Shown: one piece after another, positions 24,301-38,738 of the stretch
Layout: each line of letters opens with the position of its first letter
Numbering within the stretch: position 1 is the first letter of the stretch
Assembly: GCF_014633365.1 (NCBI RefSeq)
Contig: NW_026267104.1
Coordinates: 1,054,001-1,118,000, forward strand
Reading direction: 5' to 3'
Length of the DNA: 64,000 nucleotides
Source of the DNA: Diospyros lotus
Lineage: Eukaryota; Streptophyta; Magnoliopsida; Ericales; Ebenaceae
Made by a program: the position numbers and the translations under genes
The notes under the pieces: generated by a model
What the model was told of the DNA's origin: nothing
The model's input: the letters and a program-made list of their open reading frames with translations, nothing else
Databases searched by the model: none

Positions 24301-27300
24301 GGTTTAATGCTTTTGCCTTTTTGTTTTTATAAATTTATTGTGATGTACTGCACTTTGGTACTTTTTAATGCACGTAGTAGTTATCAAAACTAAAAAGGAA
24401 TAAAGCTTTTATGAATTTGATAGTAGCACTGTTGCTCGTACTTCTCAATGCATCAAATGTGGGAAATTAAGCTCTTAATATCTTGTTATAGTAAAATATC
24501 GGTTTATTTCTGGTCTACAAAATATAATTGGTTAACGTGTATATGCATGTATGTACAATATATATACTTGTGTTTCATTTCCTGATCTATTAAAAAATTT
24601 GATTGCATGGCTGTCTTGTTGTGTTACCATTTTGCATCAGCGTTGGTTTCCTTGCTTTTTAGGTCTTAACTGGACATTGCTTAATTTACTATAGGAATTT
24701 TATCTTGCTAGGCTCAGAAATGCCATGCAAATGAAAAATGTGCTTCAAATGCATGGAAACATCCTAGTTCTATTTGCTGCATCAACTTATGGCTTGAACT
24801 GTTATTTATGTAATTCAAAATTTTTTCCTTGTATAGGATAAATCTTGGCGTGTTCGTTATATGGTTGCAAATCAATTGTATGAGTTATGTGAAGCAGTGG
24901 GTCCAGAATCTACCAGGTACTTGTGGGCGATCAATACTCACGTCTTTGATGTCATTACTCTGAACCATTAAGTACGAGGAATTCTGTTATCCTTCTGTTT
25001 TCCCTTTGCCTATTCTCTTGTTACTTTGTTTTGAAGTTCTTTAGATTGATATTTTATATACACAAAAACAAACAAACAACAATAACAACAATCACAAGCA
25101 TTGTAAGGCCATATCTATTCATGTCTTCCTGCCATCTCTATCCATTCCATGAATTCTTTAGATTAATCCCATTGGGTGAGGGCCAACTACATGAATTCTT
25201 GACCTCCCCCATCTCCACGCATGACTATATCCTTTGTAAGGCCTTTATATCCTATGTCTTGTTTTAGGGTTTTCTACAATTCCATCAACTTTCCTATGGA
25301 TGTGTTTATCAGTTTTCTATTCATATGTCCAAACTATCTTAATTGCTCCCATCTTATCTTCAATAGATGCCACTCCAACTTTATTACATATAATCTCTTT
25401 TCATTTTTTCTTTTCTTGTATGGCTGCATATCCACTGTAACATACTCATCTTAGTTGCCCTCATTTTTAGCTCATGATTAAGGGGTAGAAGGAAATGGAA
25501 TGGAGAAGGACATGCAAACCAAATGTGGAGGGAAATGGTTACTGTCCTGAGAAGCACGGCAAATGTAGTCCTTAGAGAGACAAATGGTAGAGCCTCAAAC
25601 CTTAAGGATTCTTGGTGGTGGAATGAAGAGGTATAATTAAAAATTAAAAATAAGAAAACTTGCTATAAGGCTATATATTAGTGCAACAATGAAAAAAATC
25701 TAAAAAAATATAAAGAAGCGAAAAAGGTAGCAAAAAAGAGCTGTTAGTGAAGTAAGATTAAAAACATATGAGAATCTATATAAACGACTTGATACAAAAG
25801 ATGGAGAAAGTGATATATATAAATTAGCTAAAGCAAGAGAAAGAAAAACAAGGGATCTAAACCAAGTGAAATGCATAAAAGATGAAAACCAAAATGTATT
25901 AGTGAATGATGGAGTGATTAAGGAGAGATGGAAGGAGTATTTCACAAAATTATTCAATGATGGTGAGGACACAAGAGTTAGGTTGGGACATCTTAGTAAT
26001 TCCGAAGGAACATGAGTTATACATTTTATCGACGCAAAAGTTCAAATGAAATAAGACAAGCATTAAAAAAGATGAAAAATCATAAGGCAGTGGGATCGGA
26101 TAATATACCAATAGAAGCATGGAAATGCATGGGAGAAGAGGGCATCTACTGGCTAATGAAATTATTTAACGCGATCCTTAAATAAAAAGAGATACCAGAT
26201 GAGTGGAGGAAGAGTACTTTGGTTCCTATATACAAGAACAAAGGAGATGTTTAAAACTGTGAAAATTACAGAGGAATTAAGTTAATGAGCCATATCATGA
26301 AACTTTGGGAGAGAGTAATAGAGCAAAGGCTCAAAAAAGAAACAGATGTCTCGAAAAATCAGTTTGATTTCACGCTTGGTAGGTCAGCAATGGAAGCTAT
26401 ATGCCTACTGAGGCACTTAATGGAAAAGTATCGGGATTATCAGAAGGATCTGCATATGGTGTTTATAGATTTAGAAAAGGCCTATGATAGGGTCCCTAGA
26501 AAAGTATTATGGAGGGTTTTAGAGAAGAAAGGAGTCTGAATAGCCTATATACAAACTCTTAAGGACATGTATCACGGTGTCGAGACAAGGGTCAAAACAT
26601 GCGGAGGGGATACTGAATCGTTCAAAATTACAATGGGATTGCATCAAGGTTCTGCACTAAGTCCATACTTATTTGCTTTAATAATGGATGAACTTACTAA
26701 ACACATTCAGACAGAGGTGCCATGGTATATGCTATTTGCAAATGACATAGTGTTGGTGGATGAAATAAAAGAGGAAGTGAACACTAAGCTTGAGTTGTGG
26801 AGAAACAACTTAGAATCTAAGGGATTTAAATTAAGTAAAAGGAATACATAATATATGGAATGTAAATTTAGTAAGAATGCAAGAGTAGATGATGTTATAA
26901 TAAAATTGGAAGACCAAATCTTACAAAGAAAAGACTAGTTTCGATATTTGGGATTAGTGATTCAAAAAGATGGAGAAATTCACGAGGATGTCAAGCGTAG
27001 AATTAAGGCAGGTTGGCTAAAATGGAGAAATACATTGGGGGTGTTATGTGATGGTAAAATTCCATTAAAATTGAAAGGAAAATTTTATAGGACAGCTATA
27101 AGACCAGTTTTGTTGTATGGCTCAGAATATGTGGTAGTCAAATACCAACATGAACAAAAGACAAGTGTAGCGGAGATGGGGATGCTAAGATGGATGCGCA
27201 GTCATACAAGAAAAGATAAAATTAGAAATGAGATTATTCGTAATAAGGTAGGAGTGGTGTCAATCGAGGAGAAAATGAGAGAGACTAGACTAAGATGGTT

Positions 27301-30300
27301 TGGTCATGTGAGAAGGAGACCAAGAGACGCTCCTGTGAGGAGAGTTGATGAAATGGAACAACTAGTCAAAAAGAGAGGTAGAGGCAGACCCAAGAAGATT
27401 TTGGGAGAGACATTAAAGTTTGATATGAAGTGTATGGGTCTAAATAAAAATATGACAAAAGACAGAAATACATGGAAGTCTAGAATTCATATAGTCGACT
27501 CTACATAGTGGGATAAAGTCTGGATATGTGTGTGTGTGATTGGTACTTTACTGCCCAACATTTTAAGTCATACAAAAAAGATTGTCTTACATTTATAAGA
27601 AAACTTTCCTTCTAGCTTTGAAGGGATTTTATGCTCATATGAGATGCTGCATTCTCATATTCTTTAAATACTTATGTAACAATCCGTATTTTAAACATTT
27701 ATATGGCCATTCGTAATGTCATTGTTCTGACTTATGTGTTATCAACATGTTATACATTTGAATGATAATTGCTGTGATATTTGTGATACTTTCTCAGAGC
27801 TGACTTGGTTCCTGCATATGTTCGACTTCTTCGGGACAATGAGGCTGAAGTACGTATAGCTGCTGCAGGAAAAGTAACCAAGTTTTGTCGAATTTTGAAC
27901 CCAGAGCTTGCCATTCAGCATATTCTTCCTTGTGTGAAGGTTTGCATGATTTAGTTTCTTCTGAAATATTATTTCTGGTTTATGTCAATAAAATCTACTT
28001 ATCTGGTAATTATTTTTGTTGTATGCCTCAATGTTGGTTAATAAAATAATGCCTCCGCTTCCATAGGAACTATCATCGGATTCATCCCAGCATGTACGTT
28101 CTGCTTTGGCATCGGTTATTATGGGAATGGCACCAGTACTAGGAAAGGTGAGACTCTTAAATGTTTAGGTATGACATGGCACGTCACTTCCAGTTCAAGA
28201 ATAAACACACCTGGATAAGCACTAATATATCACACACAATTGGGATTATGGGTGGTCTGTGAATTTTGAGGCTTAATTATGGCCTTTGAATTTGCAATGA
28301 TAGCTTTTGAATGTCTGATATTATAACATTTGTTATCACTCAAGTATTCAGTTCCTTATTCTGAAGTGTAAAGCTTGCTTTATTTACCTGCCTAATGAAC
28401 TTGAGCTCCACTTTACCTGAGTGCTATTTTGACAAATGATTCAGTAGGAAAAGCTTGAATTTGCTTAAATTTACAATTTAACACAAGACTATGAGTTAAA
28501 AAAAAGGTTGGGGTGGGCTTTTCATCAGAAGCCTTTTCATATTCATTTCTTTCACTTGGTTCTTCAGAGTACCTATCTATTTGAATTTAAGTAACACATT
28601 GAATACAACTGCTAATTATCTGTCCATGTTCAGTAAAACAAAACACAGCCAAATTTTGACAGTAATGCTTCGGAGTACAAGCCTTCCTGATTGAAATGCA
28701 TACAACTTGTCTTACAAATGCTTTGTCATGCCAAACACCAGACAATGTTTTTAATGGCGAATTAACTTGTCAAAAAATCAGACCATCCCTATGGAGGAGC
28801 TAAGATGATGTGCTTGTTTCCTATGTGGGAATGCCTTTAGGATCTTTGTTTAAATTCTATTGTGGTTTCAGAAAATGTTGGTTGAGAAGTGTGGAAAGTG
28901 ACTATTTTTGTGGAAGATAGTATTTTTCAGCAGCAGCAGTAGTAGCATTGATTATAAGTGGGGGTGTTCATAGTTTGGGTTGGTCAAGGTGACCTGTGAT
29001 TTAGAAGACTAAAACCAAAACAACCTAAGTTGGTTCCCAGGTTTTGAATCGAGAACCAAATTGGTGAATATGATTGGAACTTAAAACCAACTTGAGCGAG
29101 TCTTTGAATGACATATACATGACAGTAATTAGTTGGTTTTTGTTTCTGTTTGTATCGGGTTTTCCCCTATAAGTTGGGTTTTTGGTTTAATATATTAACT
29201 AATCTATAAAAAGAAAGAGATGCTTATGCCTTATAGTACTTATGCTGTTCTGCTGAATTATATGGGGTATGGAATCAGTTATATATTATGTTTGGATCCT
29301 TGTAAAAAGGTCTTTAGTTGATGAAAATTGTACTTTAGAAAAAAACTGTTAGAAATTATATGGTGAAACATTGTCCCAACTTTTCAGGCCTCCAATCTAG
29401 TGATGGATATCATTTTTAAGATGGTAGGTTTTAGTCCATGAATTACCATATTTATGATAACTATAACTGTGTTAGGGCTGCTTACCTAAATGCCTACCTT
29501 CTGAATTTTGTCAACTCCATTCCTTGCTGGCCAAGTTTGATTAAGAAATTGGCCAGTGTGTGATCTTCTGAAAATTTTATGATAAAATAGAATGAAGTAC
29601 ATCAATGAATCGGGCACTTGTAGTTTCTCCTTTTGACATTTTAGAGACTTTCTGAAGTTTATAACAGATAATGAATTTTTTTGGCAGCTTAAGGGAAAAA
29701 AAAAAACTGTCTTTGATTCTCTTCATTTCTGATATTTCTTTCTGTTGGTGATTGCAGGATGCAACAATAGAGCAACTTTTGCCAATCTTCCTCTCTCTTC
29801 TCAAAGATGAGTTCCCTGATGTCCGACTGAATATTATCAGCAAGCTTGATCAAGTGAATCAGGTCAGTCAAAGATCTTTACATTCTAGCAGTAGGTCTTA
29901 ATGTGTTCAAGTTGATTTTTTATGCACGGCTGGTTTTTTCAACCTGTAATATAGTTGCCAGACAATGGCAGTATGATGAATGTTGCCCAATGAGGTATCA
30001 TATATATGATTCAGGACATTGAAATTTCTCATGTCACGTGCTAAGGGCAGTTTTTCCTCTGAAGTGTTGCAAACTTTACTCTTATTAAAATTTATCATCC
30101 TTAATTGAAGTGTTTTTGAGCTTCAGATTTTATGGTGCCCAAAATTGTAAAACATAGAACAGTATTTTATTTAAATTTGCTATATCAACAATTGCAATGC
30201 TGTGCCTCTTAAAATGCTGCTATTTGCAAATGGCGCTTGTGGCTGGTCATTTATGGCATTCTCTGATTGGTTCATACTTTCAACTGTTGCATTAATTATG

Positions 30301-33014
30301 AACTGGTTTTTGATCAGTTTGGCCCTAAATTCTTTTTAATATTTTTTTGGTCCTATTTATATGACGTTTCCATGTAGGTCATTGGAATTGATCTGCTATC
30401 CCAGTCCCTGCTGCCAGCAATTGTTGAACTTGCAGAGGATAGACACTGGAGAGTTCGGCTTGCAATAATAGAATACATACCATTATTAGCAAGTCAGCTG
30501 GGTGTAGGATTTTTTGATGATAAGCTAGGTGCACTCTGCATGCAGTGGTTAAAAGATAAGGTTGGTGAAAATAATGCAATAAAGAAGATAATTGTGGATT
30601 CAATTGCTTCTAAGTTTTTTATTTTTATTGTTATGATTGAATTTGGTTTCCTTCATGTAATTGTTACAAGTTGAGATTTTAAACCTTTACATTAGTGGGC
30701 AATAATCAAATGAACACGCAAGTGACAAATCTTTTCCTTAATTTCCCAATAAAGCCTGTATGCTTGTGTATTTTTAGGCTGGTCCCGTGCTTCTGTCACA
30801 CTCTTTTTCTCTCTGCAGTGCTTTGCTTTGTTATTCCTCAAATCCTGTTTTGGTTGGTTAGCAGCTCATGTATTGTATTTTTCAGTTTAAATGTGCAGCA
30901 GCAGCCCATTCTGGTTCTTCTTTTGATGGATGGCAAACCCTTGATACAGAAACTTTCATGAACTCAATTCCACAATCTTGAACGTTAGGTTTAAGTTATG
31001 TGGATCACACAAATCAGGAGTTGCAAACCTCCATCACCACTTTAAAATGTTACGGAGAACCTTAATTCCCTGGAGCCACACCAGCTATCAAGCAAAAGTC
31101 AAACCTTGACAGATTACCTACCTCAAACAAAAAGATTCTGGGGTCTCGGGGTCTCTTCCAAAATGCATGTGCATATGAGATCTAATATTGATGGTCCAAT
31201 GATAGGACGTTATTTAGATTATTTTATTTTATTTAGATTTTATATTTTTGTGACTTCTATTTATTTTGTTAGGAGAATCATCTTCTAGTTTGGGATTGTG
31301 ACGTAATCAGAGAGCAGCTTTGATGGTACTGAATACACTTTTGATGACTTCCTATGCCTGAAATTTCTCTCTCTGGGGTCATCATTGCCTTCCTTTCTTC
31401 ATTTCTTCCCTAATTCTTCTCCTCTTCAATCTTTCACAAATTCTGGTTGCTCCTCATCATCCAGCCTCCTCAAAGACAACCATATTTGCTTAATAATCCT
31501 CCTCCACGTACTGTTCTTCTAGGAAGCAAGCCTGTACAACCATATTCCTAAAAGTACCTTATTGAACACTTCCAATCTTCTAATCCCCAAGCCACCTAAA
31601 GTATCTGGCCAACTAAGTGCTACTTAGATTCATCCTCAATGACAGCCCCACAAGAAGTCCCTCCTGCTTTTATATCAGGTTAGCCACGGGGTTATAGTAG
31701 TGAAAATAGATGTGCATACCCAAGACATGGAATATGTAGTAAGACATGACAGTAATCTTAATAAGAGTTAAGCCTACGCTTGGTTATGCAACTTTTAAAT
31801 GGTCTGCATCTTGAGTTTGTAAGAATGTTTTGTAGGTATACTCCATCCGAGATGCAGCTGCTAATAATGTTAAGCGCCTGGCAGAAGAATTTGGTCCTGA
31901 ATGGGCAATGCAGCACATAATTCCTCAGGTATTAATTCTGTTATCTATGAAGGAAACACTTGATGTGTATTTTGTAGCTTGTCACTTTGACGGGATGAGG
32001 AAACTGACACTAGTATTGATACCATGTATGGGTACATCATATCAGATGGCAGCGGAGTTTGATAGAAGTTCCCTTCTATGTTTATTAATGGATTTTTGAC
32101 TAATAGATGATTCAGTTTGGGTCTATAACCAATATATTACACTTAATTCATGGAGTCCTGACATTTTGCTGGGGCATTTGAGTTGCATAATTTGTTTATA
32201 CAAGGTGATGGTAGTGCTTTTGTTAAAATGTAAATACCCCTTCAGCTCCTATGCGGAGTTGCTCCTGAATTAACGGACGACTTTTCATCAATTTAAACTT
32301 GTCAATGTAATGACAGGTTCTTGACATGATTAACAACCCACATTATCTATATCGGATGACCATACTACACGCAATCTCTCTCCTTGCTCCTGTGATGGGC
32401 CCAGAAATTACATGCTCCAAACTTCTACCTGTGGTCATCAATGCATCAAAAGACAGGTAACTTAGCCAATTGCTAGGGCTTAAAATTATCCTCGTAGGTT
32501 GAACTTCTGGCTTGTTTTCCATCAAGAAAAGAAACAAAAAAACAAGCTGGCTTATTTATGTTCGAAGAAGAGAAAAAGGACTTCTGGCCTGAAAGTATCT
32601 CATTACAGGGTACCTAATATCAAGTTCAATGTGGCCAAGGTCTTGCAGTCACTGATTCCTATTGTCGACCAATCTGTAAGTAATGAATGCAGTTTCGCTT
32701 CTCCCCTGTATTCTTTGATATTTGTGGGTACATGGTACTTCGGTTTGCATGGCATAAAGAATTTAGTCTAGGCTATAGGTAATCTTATTTGTAGTGTTGA
32801 CGACCTGCTCTGTTTCACTGTGAAATAGAAAATATTTGGGTTTCCAGTACACATCAGCGAAGAATTTTTCCTGATAAGTTGTCTTAAAATGCAGGTGGTG
32901 GAGAAGACAATCCGGCCCTGCTTGGTTGAGCTCAGTGAAGACCCAGATGTCGATGTCAGATTTTTTGCCGGCCAAGCACTACAGGCAACTGATCAGGTCA
33001 TGATGACCAGCTAG
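18305..33014 (+). CDS. PP2AA: Protein phosphatase 2A 65-kDa regulatory (scaffold) subunit A, RCN1/PP2AA-like
   Basis: Twelve exons: 18305-18697, 22648-22894, 23640-23752, 24837-24916, 27798-27939, 28067-28147, 29758-29862, 30378-30560, 31836-31928, 32317-32456, 32609-32675, 32895-33014. All are GT-AG and in phase, giving 1764 nt (587 aa), essentially the family length (RCN1 is 588). The protein is a solenoid of HEAT repeats that holds the catalytic C and regulatory B subunits of PP2A. In plants it is needed for auxin transport and ABA and ethylene responses. Diagnostic blocks include [15 protein letters not shown] at the start, [56 protein letters not shown] and [20 protein letters not shown]. 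The C-terminus ends [13 protein letters not shown]. Intron 1 (3950 bp) and intron 4 (2881 bp) are enlarged by repeats and an RTE LINE. Confidence 0.97.
19865..20000 (-). mobile_element. Possible RTE LINE 3' remnant in PP2A intron 1
   Basis: The stretch with TTGTAAGGCTAGTATC, then TTTTAAGAGTTTCCCACC and TTTCTTGGTTTTCCTCTAC resembles, on the minus strand, the Arg/Gly/Lys-rich C-terminal coding region of plant RTE ORF2. Similar text occurs at 25085-25300 and around 40240/42653. It is short and diverged, so the call is tentative. Confidence 0.4.
21080..21960 (+). repeat. Diverged tandem duplication inside PP2A intron 1
   Basis: Two adjacent segments of about 450 bp (roughly 21085-21530 and 21540-21960) share ordered blocks: GAGTTCTTATTTA, AATTATTCTCTGTAT, ACATACATAATTT/TATACATAATTT, TTCAGATSTKGCGTA, CAAGATTTCTATGTRTGT, TTTTGGTCAGT/CGTGGTCAGT and TTTTAATCAT. 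There is no coding content. The rest of this intron shows nothing else I can name. Confidence 0.6.
25050..25455 (-). mobile_element. RTE LINE 3' end, minus orientation, in PP2A intron 4
   Basis: On the minus strand this ends in a TTG-type microsatellite tail (plus strand: CAAACAACAATAACAACAAT near 25070-25092), the usual tail of plant RTE elements. It contains GGCCTTACAAAGGATAT and AGTTGGCCCTCACCCAATGG blocks, which resemble the end of RTE ORF2 and its 3' UTR. It abuts a sense-oriented RTE copy. Confidence 0.55.
25470..27535 (+). pseudogene. 5'-truncated RTE-clade LINE ORF2 (reverse transcriptase) in PP2A intron 4
   Basis: The frame starts in the linker before the RT (SWWWNEEV, then [12 protein letters not shown] and [19 protein letters not shown]). 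It continues through RT blocks ([59 protein letters not shown]) to the typical RTE C-terminus ([27 protein letters not shown], ending HIVDST at 27508). The tail is GTGGGATAAAG followed by a TG run. Several stops break it, for example in the linker, after EKKGV (26537) and after SKRNT. The catalytic FADD motif reads FAND, so the RT would be inactive even without the stops. The endonuclease half is missing. It sits in the same orientation as the host gene, between exons 4 and 5. Confidence 0.92.
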
Positions 33015-33951
33015 ATTGATCTTGTTAGTAGGGTTTTAGTTTTCCCTGAGATTGGAAGTTGACTCGAGCATGTAATCTCGTATATGTTGTTGCCCTAGTG
33101 TTTTTTTTTTTTTTTTTGGAATCAGAATTACCGGCCTCAAGATGACATTAAGTCCCTATTGTTTTTAACATATTATTTTGCTTTTCCACTTCTCATAACA
33201 GAAATATCGATTGATGACAACGTTAATGAAACACAAGTTACTGGCCACTATCCTGCAAAAAGCATTATCATAGACCCAACTTTTTTCCATGGCTTGTCAC
33301 TGGAACGCCTTGTTTCCCATAAATGCAGATGAACTGTCTGTAGCATGATGAACAGCGTGTTCTGAGAGTGGATGAGAAATTTGTACATGTAAGGCAAGAA
33401 GGTAGAAACATACCACCTTCTTGTTTTATTGGTGACATCCCTACTGAAGGTCTTGGGTTTGAGTTTTTTAATCTGACTCGTGGGATCTCCTCGAGGTCAA
33501 TAGATTCAAGGATCGAGAAGTTGATAGCACTGTCTCTTAAAAGGTTTTTTAAATATTCTGAATGTCTAATATATCAACTCTTGTTGAGTTAGAAGTCAGT
33601 GCAATATGTCCATTGTCATTTTGGTTTCCCTTGAACACTAAAAAGGCGAAAGAAGGTAGAAACAAGCTCAAGTTTACAAGTGTGGATATCATTGTCCCAG
33701 GTGCTCTAATGGATAGAGACAACTGTAATTGTTGATGTACGGGCAAAATGGTCAAGAGGACTTCAGTCTGGACCTGGGTTTTATGACCCAGTTGCTCTTT
33801 ATGTTCTCTTTCAAGTATGATTCCATATATATGCACACAAAAACTCAGCAGGGACCGAGTTATTCAGACATTATGCAATAGATGAACAGCGGGATATGAA
33901 CTGGAGGGTATATTTACAAGTTTTAAGTGTCCATCAGAACACAGGAGAACT
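33015..33951. other. Tail-to-tail spacer between the PP2A and aspartyl protease genes
   Basis: Both genes end here, so the region holds their 3' UTRs. A poly-T run at about 33101-33118 is the only simple feature. The 74-codon ORF at 33368-33592 and others have no recognisable motif and I do not call them. Confidence 0.6.
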
Positions 33952-36900
33952 CTAGAGATCCATCCCTACAAAAGGTGGAAGATCCTTCAATTTCAATGGA
34001 CGGATGCAATCTGACCGTGCCCATCCAATTTTCTGCCTCACATTGTCATAGACAACCAACTGTCCACGCAATGAGACATCTGCAAAATGGTAGGGGATGC
34101 ACCAAAAGACAGAAAATAAGTAGAGGCCGCAATGAGCATGAAGTTCCACAGTTAGAACCCATATTAGGCAGGTGAAGAGAAATCATAGGTTCTATCTCAA
34201 TTATACGAAATGTAAAGTTGGCAACATTCTCAAGCCTGAAAAATTCTGACAGTTGACAAAGTATCAGGGACTTCACTAGATTGAAGAAACCCTAAAGCTT
34301 GTGATGAACCATAGATTATCAAAAGAAACAACGAGAAAGCCAAGAATGTAAAAGAGTACCTCCGAGGATAAAAGCTGCTCCATCATGTTCTTTGCTTCCA
34401 TCCAAGATGCCCAAGCACACATTCCCGTTCTTCTGCAGTCAAGTGAGCCTTATCATATTGTGCTTCACCAACTTGAGACATGCAAGGGTAAACAAATAGA
34501 AAAGCTATGTCCTTACACTGATGACAAGATAACCTTCGGGCTGAATGTGAAACCTTCTAGAGGCGAACCACCATTTGCCTCCAAGTTGAAGAGTCAAAGG
34601 TTTGAAATATTGCTTCACTTCTGAAACAGATCTGCAATCATATAGATGTGCCATTTTGGATTATTGTGGTTAATTCAGATGCTAGTATCTGATGTGAGGC
34701 AGATTTTGTTAAATTATACATCTCTGGCAACACTACAACTTATACTGCAAAAAAAAGAAAAAGAAGAAGAATGTGGTCAACTTATGCTAGTATCTAACGT
34801 CTAAACCACCCAATAACTATCCCAGATTCTTTTAACAATATCCGAGGATAATAGTTCAAGCTCTCAATTGAATAGAGACCAAATTACCTTTCCATGATTT
34901 AAGGCAACATTTAACTGACATCCTCTTTAACTTGTTGACTGTCTTTGAATCATATCCTCATTTATGAAGTTAGACACCACTTTGATTTGTTTTGGAAGTT
35001 GTTATCCCTAGAATAATTTTTGTTGGACGGGATATCTGATTCCTTATATAGATGTCTATTAGTGATTCATTAAATTATTAACCAGGATAAACATATTTCT
35101 TTATCATTTCAAGATTTACTATTGATCCACTTTTAAATAATCAGTTTAGATCTTCAAGTCTGAGTAACTAAAAATACTCGAGCCTGCCAGCAATTTATAT
35201 ATATTTACAGATGTGTGTGTTTGCCATAACACATGATGATAATATTTTCTTGTCTCATGAAGAGATGTATATCCTTCTCTTTCACTGAATTTCTCGTTTG
35301 CAGCACAGCCATAGCCATGAGGATTCAGGCTATGAAGAACAATATATTACAGGCTCTCAAAAGTTACTTTTAAGCAAAAACTGTATAGGTACACAAGTAA
35401 CTTGGGAAATAACCCTAATTAGTCTTAAAATCATTCTTAGGTTCCTAGGCTAAATATATTACACGGTCACCTTATAAGAGAAGACTCGTAATCTGATGAA
35501 GTTAATTCCTTAATAGAATATGATCACCTCCTAAAGATAGACAACTTTCAATGATTGTAATATACTTTTGATGAACATATTCGTCCTTGAAACTAATTAT
35601 AGATGAGCCAAGAAAAATATATTTCAGTGCTTTGCAGGTTACCTTACTGGGAATTTGGCTTGCCAACAAATTGGCAATGTGGGGTCAGATACATCCTGGA
35701 TATGCCCTTCATTAGAAATGTCTTTAAGCTGCAATCAGTAGATACCAGAAATTCAGAACTGGTGAAAATACCATACAAGAAGATATTCATTAACCACTCA
35801 CTTAAAAATGTTAAATACACTTACAGAGGCAATCAAATCAGAATATGCCTTTTTTGTGAAGTATGTATAAGAACTGCCGCTATCAAAAACTACCCATCTT
35901 GGTCCATCATCCTTGCCACCTAAACTTAGCTTTTTATTTCCATAATTCATTTTGACAATCTCTGAATGATACAAGTTCCTGAACCGAAAAAAGATATTTA
36001 AACAACAAATGCTTAGGAGAAGCAGCCTAAAAATGCTTCAGAAATGAAATTGCAGACGTGAACAACAGCAAAATAAGTACTGGAATCCAAAGAGTCCAAT
36101 GCTAGGGTTGGCAGAAGGGTGAATGGAGGGAGGGAAGTTGCGAAGAAATACGGAGGAATGGTTGTAAGAGTTTCCATTGCTTCCCAGGAAGGAAAAAGGC
36201 AGGGGTAACGTTGCCATCAGGGAAAACCATTTCCATTCCACTTCAATAGTGACAAATAGGAGAAAGGGAACTTTTGTTTGCACTTTTTCCTTCAAGATAG
36301 CACCTTTACTCAAGGAAAACACTCCTTGTTTCCTCCATTAAGCAATAGAGGAAATACTAGGGCAACCTATTTCATCACACTAAATTTCCCTTCTAATTTT
36401 CCATCTCGCCTAGTAGAGGAAAAAAGGATATAACAATGCAATATTACAGCCAGATGAGGGGGCAAAAAGCAAATACCATATTTTGCCACATAAAGATGAC
36501 TTAAAAAAGATGAGGAAAAAACAGAGGAAAATAATACAACTTCAGGTATATATATACTCACGTGGAAAGGCTGTTGAGCATTGGGACCCATGACATTTTC
36601 CAGTAAGGGACTAACTCGTCACCTAAGAACATATACCCACCAAGTCCTGCATCGGTGGTGAGACAATGGCCTACGACATTGTTAATGATTCCCTGACTTG
36701 CCAATTGAGAAGGTAAGCTGACTTTAGCCCTGCTAAGCCCCACAATTCCATCTGTCATTCCCAATGAATTTAGGAGTAAGCCTTGTTGATCGTATGCACA
36801 CCTGAAAATATAAATATAAATAGTAAAATCTTAAGCCACCTGATTATAAATAAGTGGTGCAACATATCAGTGAATTAATGTGCTAATTTAATAAGTAACA

Positions 36901-38696
36901 AAATAAACAAAGAGAGGAACAGAGAGACAGAGAGAGTTACCCAAAAACAAAATTTGACTTCATAAATGATCCATTAGCAAACATTAGGCGGAACTCATCC
37001 CTTGCAAGAACCCCCATGGAGGAACTTTGATCTGCATATTCTATTTCATAATCACACTGGAGACATGTTTCACAATATCCAGTCTTCTGATTTCTCTGGA
37101 CTTCGGCGCACAATGAATCCTTGGAAGGTATGATTTTGGATTTTGTGGGCTTGTATAAAGGGTGTGCTCCCTGCATAAAACATCTGAGTTAATCTTATCA
37201 TATAATTCTTCACTTATTCTCCATCGGGATGCATTTTCTGTAATCACTGGCCCCCCTTCCAACTCAGACCTTTTGACCTTAGTTAAGTCATGGGGCTCCA
37301 CTTTGTTATTACATAAACACGATTTGCCCAAGAGAACTAAGCACAGTGGGCAAAGGAGGAGAAGGAGGAGGGTGGGGGGGGGGGGGGGGGAAGATGCAAT
37401 CTCTGTAAAAGATAATGTCTCATAGAGTTATATAACACTTGAAATAAGTAAAACATTGATAAGCTTGGAGCAATCTTGCCTACCACATTACCTTAGCACA
37501 GCTAGTGCATGGAGCATCACACTGGACCCATGTTAAGTCACTTCCAGTATCCATGTCAAGAAAATAAGGTTTTGGAGGACTTCCCACAAGCACATATGTG
37601 AAATACAACCTGTATAAAATCATATGAAATATGATGTATTTCAAAGTGATAGATGACATATCAAAGAACTAGTTTGTGTTCTAGCAAAAATGACCATCAA
37701 TTTGTAAGGCATGTCATAATTCTGAATGCATACATAATTTGCAAGGCATGGATCATAATCTAAAAATAAGCCAAAACATAACTCTTTTCATAATAAAGTT
37801 ACAGACACTTCAATTTATCAATGATTTCTGGTCCTCGAGTTACTAATACAGCCATCATGGCCAATATTTGTACCAACAAGGCCATTACAGCACTCTGTCA
37901 TCTGAGCTGGCATTAGAGAATTGGATCTCATTTTATCCCATCTATTCATTCTCTTCTTCCCACTACGATATTGTTTCCCTTCTGTCTGCCGTGGAGAACT
38001 ATGCATATGGTTTACTTGGACCACCTGCCTTACAGAAGCTTAACGCAAGCTACAATTGCACTAGCATGTCATAGATATGTGAAATATGACTTTAAACTAT
38101 TTCAACTATATATGGGCAAGCAAATGATGATAACACGATTGGGAGTAACCACTACCCTCCATGAACAAGGATTGGTAATAACATGTTACTACATTATCAC
38201 ATATTAACTGCATGTATTACAGCCTTATTTTTCCTTCCATGGAATTATTTATTCTAGTTATCCAAAATTCTTGGCCTTGAAACCAATATCGAAAATCATC
38301 ATCACTTAAAAGTGATAATAGGTGCCACGATGTTGATTAAAATCATCACATTTAAATTGAAATAGGTACAGTCGGACATACTTATCTATGAATTTTTGTA
38401 GCTCTACAAGTGCTTGGAAACAATTCACAAGTTTTTTATTTTTATTTTTTATTCTTGTTAAACATTAAAGAATAAACTTGCAATCATTACATTATTTGAT
38501 TGGAACATGTTGACTGCTATAATTTGGGATGATTTATTGATAGATGATTATTAGGTGCTGATTACTTGATTTAGGGAGATTGATAGGAGCTGATTATTAG
38601 GCAGGACAGAATATTCTAGTTCTACAGTTTTATTATCTTTCGTCCAATTATTATAAATAGAGCAGTAGGACAAAAGGAAAAATATGTTTCAACCTA

Positions 38697-38738
<42 letters not shown>

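Noticed and set aside
33368..33592. 74-codon ORF in the tail-to-tail spacer
   Set aside because: No motif, and its position suggests 3' UTR.
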